Origin: Novimethylophilus kurashikiensis
GTDB lineage: Bacteria; Pseudomonadota; Gammaproteobacteria; Burkholderiales; Methylophilaceae
Direction of reading: 5' to 3'
Assembly: GCF_003112435.1 (NCBI RefSeq)
Contig: NZ_BDOQ01000002.1
Span: 124,001-188,000 of the forward strand
DNA: 64,000 nt
Shown here: positions 1-10,100 of the stretch, one piece after another
Numbering within the stretch: the stretch's first letter is position 1
Layout: every line of letters starts with the position of its first letter
The notes under the pieces: model-generated
The model's database searches: none
Seen by the model: only the letters and a program-made list of their open reading frames with translations
What the model was told of the DNA's origin: nothing
Made by a program: the position numbers and the translations under genes

Positions 1-477
1 GCCGTACAGGTAGCGCCGCTATGGGAGAGATTGCTGGCGCTGGGCGTGGCGCCTTGCGGATTGGGGGCACGGGATACCTTGCGCCTGGAGGCCGGCATGA
101 GTCTTTACGGCCAGGACATGGATGAAGCGACGTCGCCGCTGGATGCGGGGCTCGCCTGGACGGTAGATATCAACGACCCACGCGATTTTGTCGGCAAGGC
201 GGCGCTGCAACGACGCGGTCAAACCTGGCTATTCGCGGGGTTGGTGCTGCTGGAGCGCGGCGTGTTGCGAGCCCATCAAAAAGTCGAGACAGCGCACGGC
301 ATGGGGCTGGTAACCAGCGGCACGTTTTCACCCACGATGCAGCGGGCCATCGGCTTGGCGCGCTTGCCTCCCGGGGTGACTTTTGGCAATACTGTGCGCG
401 TCGAAATCCGCGATCGCCTGTTCGAGGCCCGCGTCGTCAAGCCGCCTTTCGTGCGCCATGGAACAATACTGGTCTGA
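1..477 (+). CDS. gcvT: Aminomethyltransferase, glycine cleavage T protein (C-terminal part)
   Basis: The frame is open from the first base, so the 5' end lies outside the window and 158 residues are visible. GcvT transfers the aminomethyl carbon from lipoylated H protein to tetrahydrofolate and releases ammonia. The visible part has the family's [18 protein letters not shown] stretch, the [11 protein letters not shown] segment, and the C-terminal barrel ending in [13 protein letters not shown]. It is followed 17 bases later by gcvH and then gcvP, the usual operon order. Any glycine riboswitch would lie upstream of gcvT, outside the window. Confidence 0.96.
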   Translation, partial: AVQVAPLWERLLALGVAPCGLGARDTLRLEAGMSLYGQDMDEATSPLDAGLAWTVDINDPRDFVGKAALQRRGQTWLFAGLVLLERGVLRAHQKVETAHGMGLVTSGTFSPTMQRAIGLARLPPGVTFGNTVRVEIRDRLFEARVVKPPFVRHGTILV

Positions 478-494
478 AACCATTGGAGATTTTT

Positions 495-875
495 ATGAAT
501 ATTCCCGCCGAACTTCGCTATGCCGCCACCCACGAATGGGTGCGCCAGGAAAGCGACGGCAACCTGACCGTCGGCATCACCGATCACGCGCAAGAGCAAT
601 TGGGCGACTTGGTATTTATCGAGTTGCCGCAGGTCGGCAAGGCCTATGGTGCCGGGCAGCAGATTGCCGTGGTGGAGTCGGTGAAGGCGGCATCGGACAT
701 TTATGCGCCGGTGGCGGGCACCGTGGTCGAGGTCAACCAGGCCGCGGCCGATGCGCCGGAAAGCGTCAACGACGGGGCTTTCACTGCCTGGCTGTTCCGC
801 ATCAAGCCTGACAACGCGGCGGACGTGCAGACGCTGCTGGACGCCGAGGGGTATCGCAAGTCGGTGGAAGGCTAA
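495..875 (+). CDS. gcvH: Glycine cleavage system H protein
   Basis: Lipoyl carrier of the glycine cleavage complex that shuttles the aminomethyl group between GcvP, GcvT and the lipoamide dehydrogenase. The 126-residue length is normal. The lipoylation site is Lys64 in [10 protein letters not shown]. The start is placed at the ATG at 495, which follows a GGAGAT ribosome site at 485-490 and gives the usual N-terminus [16 protein letters not shown]. An upstream in-frame TTG at 483 overlaps that ribosome site and is unlikely. It lies between gcvT and gcvP in one operon. Confidence 0.98.
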   Translation: MNIPAELRYAATHEWVRQESDGNLTVGITDHAQEQLGDLVFIELPQVGKAYGAGQQIAVVESVKAASDIYAPVAGTVVEVNQAAADAPESVNDGAFTAWLFRIKPDNAADVQTLLDAEGYRKSVEG

Positions 876-973
876 GGCTTCTTTGCGTTTCAATTTCAGT
901 CGTTGCAGGAGAGGTTGGGAAATGTAACCCCCAGTTCACGTTGAAAGGCTTCACGTTGACAGAAAGACGCGCC

Positions 974-3856
974 ATGCCAGACCGCTTGCCGCTTGAATCG
1001 CTTGAACAAAAAGACGCCTTCATCGCCCGGCACATCGGACCGCGCGATGAAGAAGTCGAGCAAATGCTTGAGGTGGTGGGGACGGCCAGCCTCGACGACC
1101 TGATTGCCCAGACCATTCCTGCCGACATCCGCCGTACCGACGAACTGCCGCTCCCCGGCCCGAAGCCTGAACATGAAGCCCTGGCGGCGCTCAAAGCTCT
1201 GGCCGCCAAGAACCTTGTCCAGAAATCCCTCATCGGCATGGGCTATGCCGATACCATCACCCCCGCCGTCATCCAGCGCAACCTGCTTGAAAACCCCGGC
1301 TGGTATACCGCCTACACGCCGTATCAGGCGGAAATCTCGCAAGGTCGGCTGGAGGCGCTGCTCAATTTTCAGCAACTCATCATCGATTTGACAGGGCTGC
1401 CGCTCGCCAATGCCTCGTTGCTGGATGAAGCAACGGCAGCCGCCGAAGCCATGGCGATGGCGCGTCGCTTGAGCCAATCGGCGTCGAACAAGTTCTTCGT
1501 CGATGAAAACTGCTTTCCGCAAACCATCGACGTGTTGAAAACCCGCGCCGGGTTTTTCGGCTTCGAACTGCTGTTCGGCAAGGCGCAACAGGCGGGCGAG
1601 CGGGCAGTGTTCGGGGCCTTGCTGCAATACCCGGACGACCGCGGTGAGGCGGCCGACCTTTCGCCCCATATTGCCGCCGTCCAGATGCAAGGCGGCATCG
1701 CCGCGGTGGCGGCCGACCTCATGGCGCTGGTGCTGCTCAAGTCGCCGGGAGCCATGGGGGCAGATATCGCCCTGGGGTCGGCCCAGCGCTTCGGCGTACC
1801 CATGGGGTTCGGCGGTCCGCATGCCGCTTTTTTTGCCACACGCGACGAGCACAAGCGCAGCGTTCCGGGACGCATCATCGGCGTGTCGCAGGATAGCCGC
1901 GGCAAACCGGCGTTGCGCATGGCCTTGCAGACGCGGGAGCAGCACATCCGCCGTGAAAAGGCCAATTCCAACATCTGTACGTCGCAAGTTTTGTTGGCCA
2001 ACATGGCCTCAATGTACGCGGTCTACCACGGCCCCAAGGGCTTGAAGACCATTGCGGAGCGTATCCATCGCCTGACCAGCATCCTGGCGCTGGGATTGCA
2101 GCGGGGCGGGGTGAAGGTACTGTCGCAGCGCTATTTCGATACGTTGCGCGTGGAGTTCGGTCCGCGGGCAGAAAGCGTCTATCTGGCGGCTCTTAACGCG
2201 GGCTACAACCTGCGATGCGTTTCGCCCAGTGTCCTTGGAATCGCGCTTAACGAGAAAACCACGCGTAGCGACATCGCGACCTTGCTGATTCTGCTGACCG
2301 GGCAATCGCCCGCGATCGCGGCACTGGATGCCGAGGCGAAAAGCCCGCTCGACGGCCTGCGGCGCGAGGACCACATACTCACCCATCCTGTCTTCAACAC
2401 CCATCATTCCGAACACCAGATGCTGCGCTACCTGCGCAAGTTGCAAGACCGCGACCTGGCGCTGGACCGGAGCATGATCCCGCTCGGCTCGTGCACCATG
2501 AAGCTCAATGCGACCAGCGAGATGCTGCCGATTTCGTGGCCCGAGTTTGCCGATATGCATCCCTTTGCGCCGCTGGAGCAGGCGGCGGGCACCCTGGAGA
2601 TGATCTACGGGCTGGAAAACATGCTCAAGGCCGTCACCGGCTTCGACGGTATCTGCATGCAGCCGAATTCCGGCGCGCAGGGGGAATATGCCGGGCTGGT
2701 GGCGATTCGCCGCTACCAGGCGTCCATCGGGCAGGGGCGACGTGACGTATGCTTGATCCCGACCTCGGCCCATGGCACCAACCCGGCCAGTGCCCGGATG
2801 TGCGGACTGGACGTGGTGGCAATCGCTTGCGACGCCCGCGGCAATGTGGATGTGGCCGACCTCGAAGCCAAGGCCAGCGCACATGCCGAGCGTTTGTCCT
2901 GCCTGATGGTGACTTACCCATCGACCCACGGCGTGTTCGAGCCTCGCATTCGCGAGATATGCGAACTCGTGCATCGCCACGGCGGGCAGGTGTATATGGA
3001 CGGTGCCAACCTCAACGCCATGGTCGGGCTTGCCAGTCCGGCGTACATTGGCGCGGACGTCAGTCATATCAATCTACACAAGACTTTTTGCATCCCGCAC
3101 GGTGGCGGTGGGCCGGGCATGGGGCCAATCGGGCTCAAACGACATTTGCTACCTTTCATCCCCGACCATCCCCTGCAACCAGTGGGGCCGGAGGATCGGC
3201 TGCATAAAGGACTCAGCGCGATTTCCGCGGCACCCTGGGGTTCAGCTTCCATCCTGCCGATCTCGTGGATGTACATCACGCTGATGGGTGCTCGCGGGCT
3301 GAAACGCGCTTCCGAAATCGCCATCCTCAACGCCAACTACATCGCCGTGCGGCTTAAAGACGATTACCCGCTGCTCTACACCGGCGAACAGGGCAGGGTG
3401 GCGCACGAGTGTATCCTCGATATGCGGCCCATCAAGGCCGCGACGGGAATTACCGAAACCGACATTGCCAAGCGGCTAATGGACTACGGATTTCACGCCC
3501 CCACGGTGAGTTTTCCTGTCCCCGGCACGCTCATGGTCGAACCGACGGAATCCGAGGCGCGCGACGAACTCGACCGTTTCATTGCGGCGATGCATTCGAT
3601 TCGCGAGGAAATCCGTCAGGTGGAGCGCGGCGTGTGGAAAGCGGAGGAAAGCCCGTTACGCCTAGCGCCCCATACTCAGGCCGATCTGGCGGAAGAACTG
3701 TGGTCTCGGCCTTATTCGCGGGCTGCGGCGGCCTTTCCCTCAGCCTGGGTGGCAGAAAACAAATTCTGGCCGAGCGTGAACCGCATTGACGAAGTGTATG
3801 GCGACCGGCATGTGTTTTGTGTGTGTCTGCCGATGGAGCCCTCATCCTCTTCCTGA
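974..3856 (+). CDS. gcvP: Glycine dehydrogenase (decarboxylating), single-chain P protein
   Basis: PLP-dependent glycine decarboxylase that passes the aminomethyl group to GcvH. At 960 residues it is the fused one-chain form, not the two-subunit gcvPA/gcvPB form. The N-terminal half contains FIARHIGP and [20 protein letters not shown]. The C-terminal half carries the PLP lysine, Lys703, in [20 protein letters not shown]. The reading frame is open 11 codons further upstream, but the ATG at 974 gives the expected N-terminus and was chosen. The ribosome site there is weak. It follows gcvH by 98 bases. No hairpin terminator was seen after the stop. Confidence 0.97.
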   Translation: MPDRLPLESLEQKDAFIARHIGPRDEEVEQMLEVVGTASLDDLIAQTIPADIRRTDELPLPGPKPEHEALAALKALAAKNLVQKSLIGMGYADTITPAVIQRNLLENPGWYTAYTPYQAEISQGRLEALLNFQQLIIDLTGLPLANASLLDEATAAAEAMAMARRLSQSASNKFFVDENCFPQTIDVLKTRAGFFGFELLFGKAQQAGERAVFGALLQYPDDRGEAADLSPHIAAVQMQGGIAAVAADLMALVLLKSPGAMGADIALGSAQRFGVPMGFGGPHAAFFATRDEHKRSVPGRIIGVSQDSRGKPALRMALQTREQHIRREKANSNICTSQVLLANMASMYAVYHGPKGLKTIAERIHRLTSILALGLQRGGVKVLSQRYFDTLRVEFGPRAESVYLAALNAGYNLRCVSPSVLGIALNEKTTRSDIATLLILLTGQSPAIAALDAEAKSPLDGLRREDHILTHPVFNTHHSEHQMLRYLRKLQDRDLALDRSMIPLGSCTMKLNATSEMLPISWPEFADMHPFAPLEQAAGTLEMIYGLENMLKAVTGFDGICMQPNSGAQGEYAGLVAIRRYQASIGQGRRDVCLIPTSAHGTNPASARMCGLDVVAIACDARGNVDVADLEAKASAHAERLSCLMVTYPSTHGVFEPRIREICELVHRHGGQVYMDGANLNAMVGLASPAYIGADVSHINLHKTFCIPHGGGGPGMGPIGLKRHLLPFIPDHPLQPVGPEDRLHKGLSAISAAPWGSASILPISWMYITLMGARGLKRASEIAILNANYIAVRLKDDYPLLYTGEQGRVAHECILDMRPIKAATGITETDIAKRLMDYGFHAPTVSFPVPGTLMVEPTESEARDELDRFIAAMHSIREEIRQVERGVWKAEESPLRLAPHTQADLAEELWSRPYSRAAAAFPSAWVAENKFWPSVNRIDEVYGDRHVFCVCLPMEPSSSS

Positions 3857-4180
3857 TCTTGTGTGTCGGAATATTCGAGGTGCGACCCTATCGATTGCAT
3901 CTTTAGTGGTAGGGAATTCCTTAGTGCCGGTAGGCCTTGAGATGCAGTATTGGCCTAGGAATATTCGGAGTTCGCTGATTGTATATGCCGGGCCGGTTTT
4001 GCGATCATCCCGTACGCGGTAGTTAATATGAAGAGGCGAGAATTTGGAATCGCCCTAGTCCTTTGAGGCCGTACGTGTAGCTGGGCGTCAGCCCGGTTGT
4101 AAGCAATAACCTTCGTTGCGTCGGCTTGTTCAATGCCAGGTGATCAGGCATCGATCAGCCAACTCTAGAGCCAGCTTCGC
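3857..4180. other. Non-coding gap before the giant PAS gene, with a 10-bp direct repeat
   Basis: No convincing gene is present in these 324 bases. GGAATATTCG occurs twice on the + strand, at 3868-3877 and 3958-3967, exactly 90 bases apart, and the similarity trails on for a few bases. The core AATATT is palindromic, so a dimeric regulator could bind, but this is inference. No terminator for gcvP and no clear sigma-70 promoter was recognised. A promoter for the 4181 gene must lie here unless transcription reads through from gcvP. Confidence 0.5.
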
Positions 4181-7100
4181 ATGATGCAAACCCCTTCCTC
4201 CTCCCCGGTTCCAGATCTAGAACAGGCGTTTTATCGTCATGTGGCCGAGGACGTTAATGCGCCGGCTTTTTTCGTCGCCGATCCCGACGATGATTTTCGC
4301 CTTGCTCATGTCAGCGCTTCATGCGGCCGCTACGGCGTCCAAGCTGTTGCCCCGGGCATGCCTTTGGCGCAGTGGATTTCTATTCCGGATACATCACAAC
4401 TGGCGGGCGTATGGCGACAACTTGCCGAGACTGCCGAGGTGAAAATTGAAACAGAGGGTTTGTTCGATGGGCAGCAAAGCCTTATCGCACTCCGCTTGAG
4501 CCGTTGGGAATACGGTGGTCGGTATCTGCTGGCAGGGCATGTGCAGCGGGTCGACGATGTTCGGCGGGCACATGATCAAGCGCTGGCCGAACTGCGCCGA
4601 CGCGAGCAATACCAACGGACCTTGCTCGATAATTCTCCCTACTTCGTCTGGCTCAAGGACGAGCAAAGTCGTTTGCTGGCAGCCAACACCCAGTATGCAC
4701 GGGTGGCGGGGGTTGCCGATACGCGCGATCTTGAAGGCAAGACCGATTTCCATTTCTTTCCCCGCGAGCTTGCCGAAAAATACGTCGCTGACGATCGCGA
4801 AGTCATGGCGAGCGGCCAGTCGAAGAACGTCGAAGAAGAATATTGCGACGAGCATGGTGTGCGGCACTGGATGGAAACCTGGAAGTCTCCGCTAGTCGTG
4901 GACGGCAAGGTGGTAGGTACGGTTGGCTGCTCGCGTGACATTACGGAACGCAAGGTCTATGAGGCCGCCATTCAGGCGCGTCTGGATCTGGAGCAGCAAT
5001 ATTCGCTCATGGCAGCGAACCTGCCGGGGTTCCTCTACATCTGCCGAGTCGGCATGGATGGCCATCTGCAGTTCCTTCATGCCAGTGTCGGCGTCCAGGC
5101 GTTATGCGGCCTCGCGCCGGAGGCTGTTATCGCGGCAGGCAACAATATTCTCGAACTGGTTCATGGCGAAGACCGCGAGATATTGCAAGGCGTCATCCTC
5201 GACTCGGCCGAGAAGCTTACGCCGTTGAATGTTGAATTCCGCATCCTGCATCCGGAGAAAGGCGTACGTTGGTTGCACGCCAAGTCGACGCATGCCCGAC
5301 AGCCGGATGGCGATGTTTTAGGCTACGGCATGATGCTGGATATCAATGAGCGCAAGCAGGACGAACAGCGTTTGCGCATCAAGAGCCTTGCCTTGTCCGA
5401 AGCTCAGCGTATCGCCCGGCTAGGCAGCTGGACGCTGGATTTGACCGACCGCCGCTTGACCTGGTCGGACGAGGTCTACCGCATTTTCGAGATCGATCCG
5501 GTGCGCTTTAGTGCTAGCGACCAGGATTTCTTCAGATGGGTGCACCCGGACGACCGGAATGCGGTGCAACAGGCTTTCGACCAATCATTGAACACCCGTA
5601 AGCCTTACCAGATCGAACACCGCCTGCTGATGTCGGATGGACGGATCAAATACGTGCTGGAACGCGGCGAACATCACTACGGGCCAGACGGTAATCCACT
5701 CTCGACGCACGGGACCGTGCTCGATATCACGGAACGCAAAGAGGCGGAACAAGCCTTGCGCGAACGCGAGGCTTTCCTCGATACGCTGCTCGATACCTTG
5801 CCGCTGCCTGTGTTCTACAAGGATCGCGCTGGCCGCTACCTCGGTTTCAACCGGGCTTACGAAGAATTTTTCAGTGCGAGCAAGGCAGTGCTGCTGGGCA
5901 AAACGGTATTTGACATCAGCCCGCAAGAGCTTGCTGAGGTCTATGCCGCCAAGGATCGCGCGCTGTTTGCGCAAGGCGGCTTGCAACAATACGAATCCCA
6001 GGTCAGGAATGCCGATGGCCAATTGCGCGACGTGGTTTTCAACAAGGCGGTCTTCCGCGATGTCCATGGCGATGTGGCAGGGTTGATCGGCACCATACTC
6101 GATATTACCGAGCGCAAGCAGTCGGAAAACCAGTTGAAGCAGGTGGTCGAGATACTGGAACAATCCGTCGACTTCATCGGCAGCGCCAGTATCGACGGTC
6201 GTTTGCAGTACCACAATCGCGCCGCGAGGCGCATGCTCGGCTTGGCCGAAGATGCTGATCTAACGGGCTTGAGAATTTCCGACGTTCATCCTGATTGGGC
6301 CCATCAGATTCTTGTGGAACAAGCGCTGCCAGCCCTTCACGAGCATGGCGTATGGCGTGGCGAAACTGCGTTGCGCCATAAGAATGGGCATGAAATTCCT
6401 GTATCGCAGCTATTGGTGTTGCACCGTGATACAGGCGGCAAGCCGTTGTACTACTCCACCATCATGACCGATATCAGCGCTCGCAAGCGGGTGGAAGGCG
6501 TACTGGAGTTTATTGCGCAGGGCGGCTGGGAGAAGGATGTCGAATCGTTCCTCCAAGCGCTGATGCGCTATCTAGGCCAAACGCTCGGCGTGGCCTATGT
6601 GCTGGTCGATAAACTTTCCGGGGATGCGAGCATCGCTGAAACCTTGGCGCTGTACGCCAAGGGCGACCTGTTGCCCAACATGCAATACAGCCTCAAGGAT
6701 ACCCCGTGCAGCAATGTGATGGATGGGCTTGCGTGCTGCTACCCGCAGGGTGTGCAGCAACTCTTCCCCGATGATCGCTTGCTGGTGGACATGGAGGCGG
6801 AGAGCTATGCCGGCCAGCCGTTGATGGATTCCACGGGGCAAGTGATCGGCTTGATCGCCGTGATGGACGACAAGCCGATACAGGATATCGCCGCGATCGG
6901 CGCTATTCTGCGCATGGTGGCGCCCCGGGTCGCGGCTGAGATCGAGCGTGATCGTGCAGAACGCGCAATTGAGGCATCGCATCAGTTCTTGCAGCAAATC
7001 ATCGATACTGTGGCCGATCCGGTGTTCGTCAAGGATAGACAGCACCGTTGGCTGTTGCTGAACGATGCCATGTGCAGTTTCATGGGTGTCTCACGCGAAG

Positions 7101-10100
7101 GCTTACTGGGTAAATCGGATTACGAGTTCTTCCCGTCTGAACAAGCCGATGTGTTCTGGGCCAAGGACGAGGAAGTGTTCGTCAGCGGAACACCCAACAT
7201 CAACGAGGAGTCGTTCACCGACGCCGCGGGTCTCACCCATACGATCCTGACCACCAAGAGCTGCTTTAAAGATGCGCAGGGCGAGTCCATCCTGGTGGGT
7301 ACCATCAAGGACATTACTGCACTCAAGCAAACACAGTTCGATCTGGAAAATACCACTTACCGCCTGCGCAGCGTGCTCCAAACTATTCCCGATTATGTAT
7401 GGATGAAGAATGTCGATGGGGTGTACCTCGCATGCAACCATGCATTTGAGCGGTTTTTCGGCGTTGCTGAAGCCGAGATTGTCGGCAAGTCCGATTACGA
7501 TTACGTCCCCACCGAATTGGCCGATTTCTTCCGCCAGAAAGATAAGGAAGCTATTGATGCAGGCGCAGTGCGTATCAATGAGGAATGGGTGACGCTGGCC
7601 AGCGATGGCAGTCATATCCTGCTCGAAACGCGTAAGGTTCCGGTCCAGGACGCCGCTGGGAATGTCATCGGGGTGCTGGGCATCGGCCGGGATATTACCG
7701 AGCGTAAGCAGAGCGAAGAAAAGCTGGAACTGCTGCGCCTCGCTCTCGACAACGTCAAGGAAACCGTCATGCTGGTTGATGAGTCGGCGCGACTGGTCTA
7801 TGTCAACGAGCATACCTGCCGGACGCTCGGGTATACCCGTGAAGAATTAATGAATATGTCGGTGCCGGATTTCAATCTGGATTATCGTCAGGATGCTTGG
7901 TCTAGCCATTGGCGAGACCTTCAACGCCATGGGGTGCTGACCTTCGAAAGTAGCCACCGGAATCGCGCTGGTCATGTCTCTCCAATCGAGATTGTATCCA
8001 GCTACTTCGAAGCCAATGAACACTGCTATACCCTTGCGCTGGTGCGTGATATTACCGAACGCAAGCGGCAGGAAGCACGTTTTGCCTTGCAGGATTATGC
8101 GCTGAACCAGATCAACGAAGGCTTGTTCTTGCTGGATGAGGAAGCCCGGTTCGTGCAGGTCAACGAGGAGTCCTGCCGTGCGCTGGGTTATTCACGGGAA
8201 GAACTGTTGACGATGAGCGTGTTCGACATCGACCCGGACTACCAGCCGGAGCATTGGCAAACATCCAGGATGCATGAGAAGCCTGGAATGACTGCAACAT
8301 TGGAAAGTCGGCACAGAACTAGGGGTGGCTGTCTCATTGATGTAGAAGTCAAATCCACGGCGATAGTCTACGAAGGCCGTAGCTACCATTTATGCCTGGT
8401 GCGTGACATTACCGAGCGCAAACAGCGCGATGAAGAACTCAAGTTGCTCGAATACGCACTCGATCATATTGGCGAAGGTTTTTACCTGATCGACGAAAAT
8501 GCCGAATTTGTCAGGGTCAATGCAGAAACTTGCCGAGCGCTGGGATATACGCATGACGAATTACTAGGGATGCGGGTATTCGATATCGATCCTGATTTCA
8601 CTCCCGAAGACTGGCAGCAGTTGATGGTTGGTTTCAAAAATGGTTTGGCATCCAAAACCATCCAGACACGTATCAAGACCAAGGATGGACTTACGTTCGC
8701 GGCAGAAGTCAATGCCAATCCATTCTCCTACCAGGGTAGAAACTACAACCTGGCCTTGGTACGCGACATCACCGAACGCAAGCGGGTCGAGGCTCGCCTG
8801 GCATTGCAGGACAAGGCGCTCAATCAGGTGGGTGAAGCCATTTACCTGATCGCAGAGGATGCCAGTATTCTCCAGGTCAACCAAGGCGCCAGCAGGATGC
8901 TGGGATACGCGCAGGAAGAACTTCTTACCATGCGTATCCCCGACATTGATCCCTTGTACAACGAGGCCGTATGGCCCGAGCATTGGGCGGACTTGCATCG
9001 CAGGGGAACGATCACGCTGGAGACGCTGCATCGTTGCAGGACGGGAGAAATTATCTCGGTGGAGGTGAATGCAAACATGGTCGAGTATGAGGGCCAGCGT
9101 CTTAATTTTGCCCTTATACGCGACATCACCGAGCGCAAGCTCGCCCAGCAGGCCTTGGCCGAGCGCGAGCGCGAGTTGCGTACCCTGACGGACAATCTGC
9201 CTGATCCGATTTTCCGCTACGACAGGGAGGGGCGCCGTATTTATGTAAACCCGGCAGTGGAGCGCTTATCGAACAAATCTGCGGCCGAATTGCTGGGCGC
9301 GAGCCCGAAAGACGCCTCATTGGTGGGCAAGGGTGAATCGGAAAAATTGATGGCTGCGATCCGGCATGTCCTCAATACCGGCGAACCGTCCGAGACGGAA
9401 GTCATTTACATCGGGCCTGACGGTCGCGAGCAATACTTCTTCAATTTATACGTGCCGGAGCGGGATACAGACGGGAGCATCACTGGTGTCTTGTCGATCG
9501 GCCGTAATATCACACCTCGCAAATTGGCGGAGCGGGCATTAATGCAGCGTGAGCGGGAGCTCAGCACATTGGTGGAAAATCTGCCGACCTATGTCGTTCG
9601 CCTGGATCGCAGGCTACGTCATGTGTATGCCAATTCCGCTTACATGTCGGCTGTAGGCATTGCCGAAGATCGGTTGTACGGTTTGCATGTGAGCACTTTC
9701 TGGCGTGCCGAGAATATTACCGTTGACGAGTATGTCACCACGCTCACCCGCGTCCTCGAAACCGGAGTGCAGGAGGAAGTGACGCTCGAATGGAGAAGCG
9801 AGCGCGGGCGTTTTTACAGCCATATGGTGCGTGTGGCGCCTGAGCTCGATGCAGCGGGGCAGGTATTGGGCCTGCTGGTGCTGGGATTCGATATCACTGC
9901 GCAACGGCGCGAACAGTTGCTCGATGCCGAACGCCAACGCGTCTTCGAAGCGATGGCACATGGCGGAGATTTGGCCCAGGTGCTGGCACAGGTGGCGGGA
10001 TACATCGACGCTTCGGGACGCGGCATGCGCGCATCCATCATGCTGCTTGACGAAAGCGGCACGCGGCTCAAGAGCGTCGCAGCTCCCACGCTGCCGGAAG

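Noticed and set aside
896-1987. 363-codon open frame on the minus strand inside gcvP
   Set aside because: It mirrors gcvP in another frame, has no recognisable domain, and gcvP is certain.
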